The translations under genes were made by a program, and so were the position numbers. A DNA stretch of 64,000 bases from Callipepla californica brunnescens (taxonomy: Eukaryota; Chordata; Aves; Galliformes; Odontophoridae), in contig JALIRH010000035.1 in the NCBI GenBank assembly GCA_023055505.1, forward strand, positions 5,884,382 through 5,948,381, given 5' to 3'. How positions within the stretch are numbered: position 1 is the stretch's first letter; each line of letters begins with the position of its first letter. Of the stretch, positions 41,290-52,122 are shown piece by piece. Under the pieces are notes generated by a model. The model did not search any database. It had not been told where the DNA came from and was given only the letters and a program-made list of their open reading frames with translations.

Positions 41290-41518
41290 CCGCCGCTCTC
41301 CTCACGTCGCCGCCGCTTCCGGTTCCCAACGGCCGCTCTCCTTCAAACCGCCGGGAGGGGCGGGCTGCGGCGAGAACGCCGCCGTTTCCTATAGGCGGCC
41401 GCTGCTGTCGCTCATGTCTTCCTGCCTTTCCCATTGGGCGAGCGGGACGAAGGGATGCGCCGCTCTGTCCTAGTGCCGCTCGTTTCCGCCCGGCGGGCGG
41501 AAGGGGACGGCCGGCAAG
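41290..41518. promoter_or_regulatory. RPUSD4: RPUSD4 promoter, possibly bidirectional with HYLS1
   Basis: CpG-rich, without a TATA box, with an inverted CCAAT box (ATTGG at 41433-41437) and ETS-type CTTCCGG near 41317. A minus-strand donor (C before GTGAGG, exon edge 41306) would allow a HYLS1 untranslated exon to start here, as the HYLS1 coding exon opens at an acceptor. This last point is inference. Confidence 0.4.
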
Positions 41519-43719
41519 ATGGCGGCGCGGCTGTGGCGGCGGTCGGGAGCGGCCGTGCGGGGAACGGCGGCGGGAGCGGGAGCGGGAGCGGGGCGGGCGG
41601 AGCGGCTGCGGGCGGAGCAGCTGGCGGAGCGGCTGCGGGCGGAGCGGAGCGAGGAGAAGAGCCGGGAGGTGAGCGCGGCCGGGAGCCGGCTCCCTGCGTG
41701 GCCGCGGCCGCCTCCATCCGCTCTCGTGCCCTCAGGTGAACGCGGGCGCGGCGCGGGGCCGCTCCCGGGAGCTGTGCGCGCTGCAGCGGGCGCACCCCAA
41801 CGTCGTGGCCAGGGCGCTCCGGCAGCGGGCCGTGTACCAGGACGACGAGGTGGTGGTGCTCAACAAACCCTACGGGCTGCCCGTGCACGGTGAGGGGCTG
41901 CGGCGGGGGCGAGTGCCGGCTCACGGCAGCCCCTCGTGGTTGAGCGGGACGGGGACGCGAACGCCCGCGTGGGTTTTGCAGGCGGCCCTGGGGTGAAGAA
42001 CTGTATCGCTGACGTGCTGCCGGTTTTGGCCAAGATGCTGGTGAACGTGAAGGCCGAACCGCTGCACCTGTGTCACCGGCTGGACAAGGAGACGACGGGG
42101 GTGATGGTGTTGGCGCGGAGCAGGGAGGCGGCAGACAGGATCCGGCTCCTCTTCAAAACTCGCCAGGTGGAGAAGATATACTGGTAGGAAAGGTTTGGGA
42201 AGAAAAATTGTGGAAGGGCTTAGGTTGAAAGGGGTCGTAAGTGATCAGTTAGTTCTGCCTCCTCTGCCTTGAGCAGGTGGATCAGACTGCCCAGCACCCC
42301 AAACGCATCACTGACAGACTGCAGAGGGAGAGTCAGCAGTGTGCAGGTGTGGGGACAGAGAGCTCTGTGGAAGTGATGAGAGATCATGGGATCTTACAGT
42401 GGTTTAGTTTGGAAATTGCAGATCGTGGGCAGGGCTGCAGGGCTGCAGTCCACCAGATCAGGTTGCCCAGGGCCCCTTTCAGCCCGACCTTGAACCCACC
42501 GCAGCACTCAGCTTGATGTTATCAGTGAATTTCATGAGAGTACACTCGATCCTGCTGGCTGTGTGATTGTGAATGCTTGTGTCCCCTGGTACAGGGATAG
42601 GTCCTGGGGAGAAGAGTTGAGGCATAAGGAGAGTTTCCATCCTGCTGGATGTGCTAAGGGCTGTCGTGGCACCGTGCAGACCTCTGCTTTTCCTTTGCAG
42701 GGCAATTAGTGTGGGACACCCCGACCCTGCTGAGGGCGTCGTGGATATCCCCATGGTGGAGAGGGAGGTGCAGAGCCACCAACCTCATTACAAGGTGAGC
42801 AGGCATCCTCTTAGCTGCAGTTTGGGGCTTTTTACCCCTCCCCACGGGCTCATCCTCCTGTTGTGGTTCAGATGACACTGGCCCCAAACTACCACATATC
42901 TCCTGAGGATGGAAAGGTGCAGAAAATCCGCAAGAACCGCAGCGCTGAAAGCGCTGTGACGCAGTATCGCGTTCTGGCTAGCTCGTCTGCCTGCTCTCTG
43001 CTGGAGCTCCAGCCCATCACAGGTGAGGCCTGGACGGGTGTTCCTGTGCTGTGCCAGCCGTCAGCTATTTGATCACATTGGCTGTGCCTTCTGTACAGCC
43101 AGGAACAGTCCTGGAGGGAGGAACAAGCTGTAGGACGTGGCTGAGGCTCTGGGAACCAGTTCTGGTTCACTGCCAGGGCTCAGAGCAAGGTTACCCAGAG
43201 TGAGGGTGGGTGGCGGTCATAGACCTGATGCCCAGTGTGGTAGATGTGCTTCTCCTTTTCTCCCTCTTCATTTCAGGAGTGAAGCACCAGCTCCGTGTTC
43301 ACCTGGCCTATGGATTGGGGTGCCCCATTCTGGGGGATCATAAATACTCACACTGGAGCAAGCTGGCACCACAGGTAAGGCAGATACCGTGCCATGGGGC
43401 AGGACAGAGTAGGGACCAGCTGCTTGGTGGCACGTGCTGGGATTCTGAGACCAGGCAGCTGAGATGGGCTTATGGAAGGGGACGTTAGGGCTGTCCTCAC
43501 ACCACTCTGTCCTCAATGCAGAAGCTTCCTGAAATCACTCTGAAGAGGTTGAAGCTGCAGCAGAGCAAGGCTCGCCACCTCCCCCTGCACCTCCATGCCT
43601 ACCGCCTCTCCCTGCCGCTGGGCACCAATGGGAGCAAGCAGGTAGACCTGGTGTGCAAGCCACCCAGCTTCTTCCACAGGACGCTGAGGAGGCTGGAGCT
43701 GGACATTGATAAGGAGTAG
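41519..43719 (+). CDS. RPUSD4: RPUSD4, mitochondrial RNA pseudouridine synthase
   Basis: RPUSD4 is a RluA-family pseudouridine synthase that modifies mitochondrial 16S rRNA and other mitochondrial RNAs. Exons: 41519-41668, 41736-41889, 41982-42183, 42701-42794, 42872-43022, 43277-43374, 43522-43719; about 348 residues (human about 377). The Arg- and Ala-rich start ([15 protein letters not shown]) fits a mitochondrial targeting peptide and is extended by a Gly-Ala repeat coded by a GGGAGC array. The family signature [15 protein letters not shown] has its catalytic Asp at about residue 136. [33 protein letters not shown] and the C-terminal LHLHAYRL segment are also typical. The start codon follows a CpG-rich promoter, and a clear AATAAA follows at 44043. 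Confidence 0.95.
42209..42600 (-). repeat. CR1 retroposon fragment in RPUSD4 intron 3
   Basis: Reverse-orientation CR1 segments: TTAGGTTGAAAGGGGTC, TTGCCCAGGGCCCCTTTCAG and the TGATGTTATCAGTGAATTTC / GTACACTCGATCCTGCTGGC part. Diverged and broken. Confidence 0.75.
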
Positions 43720-44042
43720 GACAAGGCTTGTCAACAAGATAGGACGGGTCCTTTGAGTCTCCACACCTCTAGCACGTGATAGTGCTGGATCCAGCTGTGC
43801 TGCAGTGGTGTCACCCTCACAGCAAGTGGTGTGATGAGGATTGTGGTGTGCTGCGTGGGAGACGCCTTGCATTCTGGGTAATGGAGTTGCTGGCCTAAAC
43901 TCTGTGCCCTTCTTGTCCATAGTCCATGCTTGATCTGGAGCAGAAAGCATGGTGGGTGCACTCAAGCACCTCTTAGTTCTGCTGATGAGGCTGGGTGGAA
44001 ACCGGGCATTGACCAGACTGTGCTCTGAACTTGTTACTATGC

Positions 44043-44048
44043 AATAAA
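44043..44048 (+). terminator. RPUSD4: Poly(A) signal AATAAA, RPUSD4
   Basis: Canonical signal 324 bases after the RPUSD4 stop, followed by GT-rich sequence. Confidence 0.85.
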
Positions 44049-44069
44049 GATCCCAGCTTCTGTGAAGGT

Positions 44070-45231
44070 GAAGGTTGTGTGGCTCTCTGTGGTCTGGGCA
44101 GGAGGATCTCAGTGCCTGGGCGGGTTTGAGCACCTGTGAGTGTAACTGCAGTCAGATCAGGGCCTCCTTGGCTCAGCCCTTCCATGCTATCTTACATCCT
44201 GGCACTCAGATTTGGAGACTCCCTTTGTCTGAAAAAAAAAAAAAGAAACAACACAGTAGAAGTGAAATTTGGCAGCAGCTGTGAGTTCTGGCTGTGCTGT
44301 GAGGCTGCATAGAGCCACAGCATGGCAGGGACTCCCCTCAGCTTGGCTGAGCAGCCCAGGGCTCCCCTGGCTTTGGCTGTTGGCTTTTTGGGCAGCAATT
44401 GTACTGCCAGAGTGGGAAGCTTTTCTGTCCTCTGTTCTGTAACACCACCCCTTCTGATTTCCATATTGCGTATTTCTAGATCCCAATGCTTGCATCCTTC
44501 TCCCACTGGAGCTCACTGCTTTGTCCCCACTAGCATGGCAACCCTGGAGCCAGATTAGAGAGTGCAGCAAGGGAGATTGCAAAGCTGGTATGCAGGGAAC
44601 TGCCACTGCTGTGCACCTCAACAGTGCAATCACTGATGTTTTCTCAGCTCTTGGTGCTGCTTGGCCAACCCCCAAGGCTTGGGATCTGAGCAGCAGGACC
44701 TTCTCCAGCAGCCCTGGCACATGCAGGAGTGCTGGAAGGGGCTCTTTGTACCCTATGAGGCCGCTCTGTACCCTGGTAGGGCTTCTGGTTAGGGTGATGC
44801 CCCGTGCTCACTTGTTACAGAAAGCGAAAATAGTTTGGGAGCCCCACGCCCCACGAACATGTTGCTGGAAATACATCTGTTTATGACAGAGGGGAGTAAA
44901 ACCACGGGGATCTGGTCCGTGCTGGGACCAGTGGTGGCTGGGCAGGAATGCTGGCTTGGCCATGGTGCTGTGACTGCGAGGCTCTTTTTTCTATTTTGGG
45001 GCATGCTATTTGCATTCTTGCCAGTGGAAGGCTTCCCCTGTAATTATCAGTTGATTTAAGGCGCTGTTGAAGCTGTCATTTACAGCTGCCTGTTGCTAGC
45101 ACTTGGCACGCGATGTTTCCAGCCGCACAAAGCCTCTCGCCACGCTGCCTGCACCTCAGACAGCACCAGGACCCCCAGGCAGCAGCACCGAACTCCGTTT
45201 CCCTGTGGCCTGGCCCTCCCTGGAGAGAAAA
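44070..45231. other. Intergenic interval, RPUSD4 to PANX3
   Basis: No gene recognised. An A-rich run at 44231-44245 may be the tail of an old insertion. The right part must contain the PANX3 promoter and 5' UTR, but I see no decisive motif. Confidence 0.5.
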
Positions 45232-48058
45232 ATGTCCCTGTCTCACACGGCTGCCGAGTACATGCTGTCGGATGCCCTGCTCCCAGACCCCGGCAGCTCC
45301 CGTGCCAGGGGCTTGCGGCTGGAGCTGCCGAGCGACCGCGTGCTGAAGTTCGTCGCAGTGGGGCTGCCCCTCTTCCTCGTCTCGTTGGCCTTCGCCCGGG
45401 AGTTCTCTGCCGGTGAGCTGTGGGACAGGGGTTTTGTTGTTTGATGTAATTGCTTTTATTGATTTTGTATATTTTAATTGCTTGCTGGTGGCCCTCAGAG
45501 CGTAGCCGTGCTTTTCTCACCTGCTGTTCTGCTCACAGCACCGTACAGTGCTCCTATCACAAAAGCAGGGTTGTTTTGGGGGGAGGTCTCAGTGGGGTGT
45601 TGAGGTTTCCCCTGTGACTCATCTAGGGACTTACTGTCCCAGAGTTTGGTGCTTGCCTGGATAACGGGAGCAGGCTGGTGTCAGCAGCACAGAGTTCTGT
45701 TGACAATGCCATTTTGTGCATCTCAGCACTGAGCTAAAGCTGGATTTGGCCAGTGTTTTTCTGTGGCCCTGCAAGGCTTGGTTTTGTGCTGGTTTGTGTC
45801 TGGCTCGAATTCCCCTGCTGTGAACCTGTGGCTGTGCTTAAAGGGAAGTGTCAAGAAACAGTAAAGCCTCTGACTGCCAGAAAACACTGCAATGAGGGCA
45901 GATAACTACGCAGAGCCCTGTCCCACCTGCTCAACTCCTTTCCTCCTTGTAGGCTCACAGATCAGCTGTTTCTCACCCTCCAACTTCACGGGGAAGCAAT
46001 CTGCCTATGCTGACACAGCTTGCTGGGACTCGCTCCTGCACCATGGCTTTGATGCTGAGGGCCGTGCCGTCACCAAGTCCCTTTGGGCTCTCAAGGTACA
46101 GTGGTGGGCTGGCGTGGGGCCACCAACCCGGTGACTGCGTGCTACCGGTCCTGTTATTGCATTGGTGGGGACAGATCCTGAAGGGCGAAGTAGCTGAGCT
46201 GAGCACCTCAGCCCCCCAAAAATCCCTCTCTCCTGGGGAACTCTAACCTAGAGATGGTCTCCCCCAGGTCTTCCCATACTCGCTGCTGGTGGTGGCGGTG
46301 CTCATGTACCTGCCCTACCTGCTGTGGCGTTACGCAGCCTCCCCTGCCCTCCACTCTGACCTCCTCTTCATCATCGACGAGCTGGACAAGTCCTACAACC
46401 GCTCCGTGCGCCTGGTGCAGCACATGAGGAAGGTCCAGCAGGAGAGCGATGATCCCGAGCAGTTCTGGGAGGAGTACGAGAGGTGAGACAGCGAGGTGGG
46501 GGCATCCACTCAGAGCCCCTCCGCTCTGCCTTTGGGTCACCTCCTCACTCACCGTGGTTTTGGTGAAGCAGTGGGGTGGCTCCAGCTCCCTCCTGTCTCT
46601 CCAGGGCTCGCCAGGAGAGGTACTTTGAGTTCCCGTTGCTGGAGCGCTACCTCACCTGCAAGCAGCACTCCCACTCCCTGGTCATCATCTACCTCCTGAG
46701 GAACCTCCTCCTGCTCTTGTTCTTGGCTGCCACTTGCCTCTACCTGGTCTTCCTCCACCTCAACATCTTCTTCCAGGATGAGTTCAGCTGCTCCATCAAA
46801 ACGGGGCTGCTCCAGGCAGAGCCTCACATTCCCCCACTCATCCCCTGCAAGCTGGTCTTCTTCTCTGTCTTCCAGCTCATCAGCCTCACGGTTGGTGGTG
46901 TGTACGTCCTCCTTATGCCTGTTGTCATCTACAGTGCCCTGCAGCTTTGTCAGTGGGACAAGGGGCTGCTCTCTGTCTACGAGATGTTGCCTGCCTTCGA
47001 CCTTCTCAGTCGCAAGATGCTTACCTGTCCCATCAACGACCTCAATGTCATCCTGCTCTTCCTCCGGGCCAACATCTCTGAGCTGACGTCCTTCAGCCGC
47101 CTCAACGCCGTCAGCGCGCTGCGGGAGGCCACTGCTGACAAGCAGGACATCGATACCGTCGTGGACTTCATGACATTGCTGGCTGGGCTGGAGGCCACCA
47201 AGCCCAAACACCAGCCTTGCGTGGCCCTGGGCAACGGTGAGGCCAGAGGTAGGTTCCTTGGTGAGGTAGAATCTGTCTGCCGTGGCCCTTAACCTCTTGC
47301 CAAGACCTTTAAGCTTTGGGGCAAGGACTGGGGTGCTGCAGAGGGTCACTGAGCGGGGCTGGTGGTCCCATCTCCCCTTTCCATGTCCAGGGACTGGTTC
47401 TGGCAGCCAGGGCCATGATGCTCCTGAGAGCCCGTGCGTGGGCAGGAGTTGCTATAGGAACAGTTCTGCTGAGAAGACTGCAGAGCTGGAGGCTTAAACC
47501 CAAATCGGGGGGCTGGGGGGGGGTTGTCCTCGTTTTTGGAGAAGACAACAGCCCAGCCTACTGATGGGTGGGGGCAAACTAAATGTTGGGGTGCTGGCGT
47601 GGTGTTGTGCTGTTCCTGTGACAGTGGGGTGGTGGGCAGGCTCCCAAGACACCAACGCTTCCTCTCTCACTCGCTTGGATTTTTGGGGAGCGGGGTGCAC
47701 CTTCTTTGCCGTCTCGTCAAGCTGCTCACTGTGGTTTCTGGGCTCTGCAAGACAGCTCATCCCTGGCAGGGTGGGAGCCAGGATGTCTGCGCTCCTCTCC
47801 TGGCCCTGAACATGCAGCCTGCGGTCTGTGGTTTTAAAAGGAATAAATATGGAAAGAAAGATTGAGCTGTATTTAGCATCCTTGTTGGCATGGCAACTGC
47901 AGGGCTAGCACGACCAGCTCTGGGCTAGCTGGCAGAGGAAGCCCGGGATGCAGTTGAGGTGGCTCAGAGGCCCAAGTAATGATGTCTTCTCCTCCCAACC
48001 CCATTCAGAAATGAAACCCGGAGTGGAAGCGGAGGACGAGGCTGCCCCTGACTCCTGA
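45232..48058 (+). CDS. PANX3: PANX3, pannexin-3 channel
   Basis: Pannexin 3 forms large-pore channels for ATP and calcium at the plasma membrane and ER, best known in cartilage and bone. Exons: 45232-45412, 45953-46095, 46268-46482, 46605 to 47248 (or 47236), then 48009-48058. The N-terminus MSLSHTAAEYMLSDALL is the PANX3 hallmark. Four membrane segments lie near 36-57, 110-130, 207-228 and 264-290. Extracellular loop 1 has Cys 66 and Cys 84 and the N-glycosylation site Asn 71 (NFT); loop 2 has its two cysteines (SCSIKTG, LIPCKL). SVYEMLPAFDLLSRKM and the DTVVDFMTLLAGLE end are conserved. The last residues are uncertain: splicing to 48009 gives a tail ending EDEAAPDS (406-410 residues), while reading through gives a stop at 47290-47292 (408 residues). 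Each end has its own poly(A) signal. Human is about 392. Confidence 0.92.
47842..47847 (+). terminator. PANX3: Poly(A) signal AATAAA, PANX3 short form
   Basis: It would end a transcript that reads through the donor at 47249 to the stop at 47292. Confidence 0.5.
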
Positions 48059-48116
48059 GCCCGGCCGCTGGGACCCAGCTCCCTCCTCTCCCGCAGCCGC
48101 AGTGCTGGTTGTGCTC

Positions 48117-48122
48117 ATTAAA
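48117..48122 (+). terminator. PANX3: Poly(A) signal ATTAAA, PANX3 spliced form
   Basis: It lies 59 bases after the stop of the spliced last exon, with T-rich sequence just after it. Confidence 0.6.
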
Positions 48123-48149
48123 CGCTGCTTTTGTTACGGGCGTGCTGCT

Positions 48150-48520
48150 GTCTGTTCTGGGGCTCTCTGTGCTGGGGGTTCCGTTTCCTCGTGCTGGGAC
48201 TGACTCCATCCTTTCCTGCAAACTGAAGTCAGGTCGTTGCACGTTCCGGTGCGGGACCTGCGCCATCTTCGGGCGGTGCTGGGCAGCGCTGCTGTCCCCG
48301 CAGCCCGGCCCGACCGGGGTGGGGGGGCCGCGTTCCCCCGGGAGGAACAGCACCAGCGAGGGGGGAACGGGGGAAGGGGATTCTCGAAGGCAAAAATGGG
48401 TCGGAGCGGGAGGGGGGGGGAGGAGGAACCGTGCGGGAGCGGCTCGGGGTGCGACCCCGCCACGGCCGCCGTGAATCGGAGAGGAGCGCGACGGGGGGAC
48501 CCACCGCCCCGCGGGACCTG
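48150..48520. other. Gap between PANX3 and the SPA17-like promoter
   Basis: No gene seen. GC-rich with G-runs near 48410. The candidate promoter begins at its right edge. Confidence 0.5.
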
Positions 48521-48570
48521 GGGGCGGGGCCAACGCCCGGGGGGCGGGGCCAAGGATCGGGGGGCGGGGC
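48521..48570 (+). promoter_or_regulatory. SPA17: Three GC boxes at 20-bp spacing (SPA17-like promoter)
   Basis: GGGGCGGGGC occurs at 48521, 48541 and 48561, exactly 20 bp apart, each followed by CCA. This looks like an SP1/KLF array. A possible untranslated exon ends at a donor (AGCGCA before GTGAGG) at about 48641. Confidence 0.5.
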
Positions 48571-48723
48571 CAGGCAGGCGTCGCTTTGCTGCCGTTGCTG
48601 GGGCCGGGCTGGTGGGAGCGGAGCTGGGGCTGAAGAGCGCAGTGAGGTCGGCACGCGGCTGAGGGCGACCCCTCCTCACCCCCCGACCCCGCGGCCGCCG
48701 TGCCGCCGGCGCAGGGCTGCGGG

Positions 48724-48739
48724 CAGCGCCCCCTGGCGG
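48724..48739 (-). promoter_or_regulatory. CTCF-like core motif, second copy
   Basis: Same 16-base core and same orientation as the site at 35673-35688. It lies in the short 5' intron of the SPA17-like gene. Confidence 0.45.
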
Positions 48740-48814
48740 TCACCGCGCGCCTCTTCCCGGCGCTGGGGCCGCGGGTTCGAAGCCCGCTCTCCCCGCTCTC
48801 CGCAGGCGGCCGCC

Positions 48815-49150
48815 ATGTCGTCTCCGCGGTTGCCCGACGGCTTCGAGGAGCTGCTGCGGGGGATGTCCCGCGAGGTGCTGAGGGCGCAGCCCCACGACGT
48901 GCTGGGCTTCATCACCCGCTACTTCCAGGCGCTGTTGGCCGAGAGGGAGCGCGAGTGGGCTCCCCCCCGCCCCGCAGCCCCACGCCCACCCGCGGGGCGC
49001 GGACCCGCGCCGCCCTCACCGCCTCCGTCCGCCCCACGGAGCTCCGCCGCCCGAAGGACCGAGGACGCGGAGAGCCGGGGAGCGGCGGACACCGCGGGGG
49101 GGGAAAGCTCCCAAAGCTGTGACCCCACGCGGACCGGCCCCGGGCAGTGA
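48815..49150 (+). CDS. SPA17: SPA17-like protein with an RIIa (R2D2) domain only
   Basis: SPA17 is a sperm flagellar protein that docks A-kinase anchoring proteins through an N-terminal RIIa domain. The frame gives 111 residues. Residues about 9-46 (GFEELLRGMSREVLRAQP, then a conserved ITRYFQALLAERE helix) match the SPA17 dimerisation/docking domain. The rest is a Pro/Ala/Arg- and then Ser/Thr-rich tail with no IQ motif, whereas mammalian SPA17 (about 151 residues) ends with an IQ motif. I chose the ATG at 48815 because it follows an acceptor (TCTCCGCAG, exon start 48806) and begins the domain. A canonical AATAAA follows at 49335. Position between PANX3 and NRGN supports the name; an RIIa-domain paralogue remains possible. 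Confidence 0.75.
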   Translation: MSSPRLPDGFEELLRGMSREVLRAQPHDVLGFITRYFQALLAEREREWAPPRPAAPRPPAGRGPAPPSPPPSAPRSSAARRTEDAESRGAADTAGGESSQSCDPTRTGPGQ

Positions 49151-49334
49151 CGGCGTGACGCGGCGGTCCCGCGCGTGGAGGGAACCGCGGTAACCGGGAC
49201 AGCCCCGCCTGGAAACGTCCTGACCCGGAACGGCGATCGGCGGCTCCGAAACCTACATTCCCCTTCCAGGCGGTCTCGCGGGACAGAAAACGATCTCCCA
49301 CGCCACCGCCGAAGCGCTCGCTTAATGAGAACTT

Positions 49335-49340
49335 AATAAA
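49335..49340 (+). terminator. SPA17: Poly(A) signal AATAAA, SPA17-like gene
   Basis: 185 bases after the stop codon. Confidence 0.75.
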
Positions 49341-49364
49341 ATGCCTGCGATCATTCCCTCCCCA

Positions 49365-51780
49365 GGTCCCCGCTGTCATTAGCGGCTCTCACCTGAGCTT
49401 TCTCCCCTAAAAGCTCCGTGTGAGGGGCAGTGCCCGAGGTGGTGGTTAACGCTCTATATTTAGGCCCCGCATCCCTGGAGGCTGTCAGGATTTAATATCG
49501 GCCCCGCGAGGAGGAGGGATGTGACATTGCTCCTCTTCCACTGCCCCAGCCAGCAGCAGGCACGCGCTGCTCCGTGTGAGCCCCCTGCACGCGTCTGGGA
49601 AGCACTAAGGAAATCCAGGCCAAAGTCAAAGCCCCGCAAGGCGGACAGTGGGGTGAAGAACGGGGCCCGCTCCGTTTGGAGGGATCCGCGGTCCCCCCCA
49701 GGCTCAGCTCCGAGGAAGCCGTGCCGCCTCGCAGCGCTGGCGTCGGAGCTGCCATATGCAGGCTGAGAAAAACAGGAAGGAGCGATGGGGACAGCTGGCG
49801 GGGACCCCGCAGGGCTGCTGCCAACCGCTGCGCCCCGACCCTGCGCTGCCTCCGGGCTGCCAGCTCCGCTCCCAGCACGTCCCATCTCCCGTCCGCATCC
49901 CACGGGATCCGTTACTCTGCGTCCCGGGCCGATGCTCCGGGGTCGCTGAGCGCCTGGGAAGCGGTGCTCGGGGCGGGTGGATTTTGGGGGGCCCTCCCTG
50001 GGAGCGGCAGCGCGGGGAGGAGAGCGGCAGAGGCTGGCACGGGCTCAACACGCTGCTAATGATTAGAAATGTTCTGGCATTTTGCGTCCCTCCTCCGCAG
50101 CCTGCGGGATTCGTGGCCGCCGGTGACTGCCAGGACTGGGGAGCTGAGGATGGAGCTGCTTTCAGGGTCCAGAGCCAAAACACTCCCCAGCTCCCTTACA
50201 CGGGGGGATCGTACAGGTCTGGCAGGGGGTAGGTTTGTGCTCCCAGCGTTTGAGGTTTCCGTTAGCACAGATTTTCCTGGAGCCGTCCCCCTGCTGCACC
50301 CCTCACCCCGGCTCTGCGGAGCTCCCCAGAAATGCCTCCTCCTGCCTTGCCAGGAGGCAGCGATCAATCCGGAGGCTCTAAAAAGAGAAGGGGATTGGTT
50401 TCCCATCTGAAAACACCGTCGGAGCGGTGCAGCCTCGGTCTGGAAGCGGGAGCAGGCTTTGGGGAGCAGATCGGTGCTGGGAGCGCAGCTATTTTTTCCC
50501 CGCGCTGGTGGGAAGAGGTGGCATTTGCAGGGACTCGAAAGCGGCTCTGCTGGGGACAGCAGGCACAGGCAGCTCGCGGGGATTCGAGGGACGCTCAGCC
50601 CTGCAAGCTGGGGGCGGCTGTGGGTAACCCCCAGCCCCAATTAGGGTGGGATGGAGACGTGGAGATGGGGACAGGGAGAGAACTGGGGTAGGGATGGGAA
50701 TGGGAGCAGGGATGGTGATAGGGACAGGGATGGGGATGGGGACAGAGAGAAGCAGTGATGGGCCAGGGGTGATGATGGAGATGGATAGTGACGGTGCTGA
50801 GGTTGGGATGGGAACAAGGGTGAGAATGATGAAGGGGACGGGCACAGGAGTGGTGAAAAGGACGGGGATGGGAACGGGGATTGAGATGGGGGTGGGGGTG
50901 GTGGTGGGAACAGCGATGGAGGTGCAGCAGGGTCGGTAACAACAGTGGGAACTGTGTCAGTGACAGGAACAGGGACAGCGATGACAACGGGGCAGAGGTG
51001 CTGACCACTGTGATGGTGACGGGGGCACTGATGACGCAGCTGACAGCAGTGGGAAGGGCACTGCAGCAGGAGCCCCGGCTGGGCGGCGGGGCCAGCCCTG
51101 CAGGCAGCATGATGGGGCACCCACCCCACCGAGCCCTGGGGGGCACAGTGTGTTTTGGGGGCTGGTCAGAGCCAGCATCACCGTGCGGAGCCCACAGGCG
51201 AGTTGTGTGGTTGCTTAGCAACCCCAAACCCGGATTAGAGGCGTGTGAGGTGGGCGATGGGGGGGGGCTGCGGCTGCACCCCTGAGCCGCTCTGAGGGTC
51301 CCCGTGGCCCCCAGTGACAGCGTGGCCCTAAGGGTTGGCACGACACCCCCAAGGATGGCTGGGTCTGTAAGTTCTGCTAGGAAAAACCCCAAAGTTGGGA
51401 GTGGGGTGCTGCTGTGAGCGTGACCACCCCTCCTCGCCATCCTCATCCGTGCCCTCCTTTGGGGCCCAGCGCTAAGTAGGTCAGAGCTGGTGCGGGAAGG
51501 TCTCCCTCTGCCCCTGCGAAGTCACAGCTGGGGGTGAGGCCCCGAGGGCTCAGCATCACCCCTGAAAAGCCACATCACCCCCAAAAGTCACATCATCACC
51601 CCCCAAAAATTCACCGTTGCCCCCAGTAATGTCCCACCAGTCCCCCTTGCTGCAGGTGTGTGTGACCCTGCTGCAGCCCGGCCTCAGCTCCACAGTGAAA
51701 TCAGCTCTGCTGGGAACAAAACGCAGCCCCCCCTCCCCCTCCCCCCCCTCCCCCGCTGTTCTCGGCCGTGGGCACGGTGC
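49365..51780. other. Intergenic interval upstream of NRGN
   Basis: I recognise no gene. The middle (50645-50925) is a degenerate G/A-rich minisatellite, which creates low-complexity open frames on both strands. Confidence 0.55.
50645..50925. repeat. Degenerate GGGATGGGGACR-type minisatellite
   Basis: Dozens of imperfect 6-12 bp units (GGGATGG, GGGACAGG, GGTGGTGG). Composition only; no transcribed signature. Confidence 0.75.
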
Positions 51781-52122
51781 CCAGCTCGCCCCGTCCCATT
51801 AAATATTTGATAGCATCTTCCGTGCTGCGGGATTTATATTGCATGAAGCCCTGGCACGGGCTGCCGGCTCCTTTAAGCGTTAGGAGGGAGTCGGAGGCGA
51901 GGGGAGTCACTGCGAGAGAAATTGGAGGAGGCAAAAAAAAAAAAGGAGAGAGAGAGAGAGAGAGAAGGGGGGGGGAAATATTGCAAAGCTGAATCCCGAT
52001 CGTGGCAGGAGCGGCAGTGCCGGCGGGGAGGTGGGCTGAGCTGCGCCCCGAGAAGCGCATTACGTAGGCAAGCGGCTCCGCACAACTTGCCACCTGCGCC
52101 CAGAGCTGAGCCCCGCTCCGCC
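51781..52122 (+). promoter_or_regulatory. NRGN: NRGN promoter and 5' UTR region (inferred)
   Basis: AT-rich elements (TTAAATATTTG near 51800 and TTTATATTGC near 51832) precede a purine-rich leader with a (GA)n run (51946-51965). One of the AT-rich elements could be a TATA box. The start site is not resolved. Confidence 0.35.
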
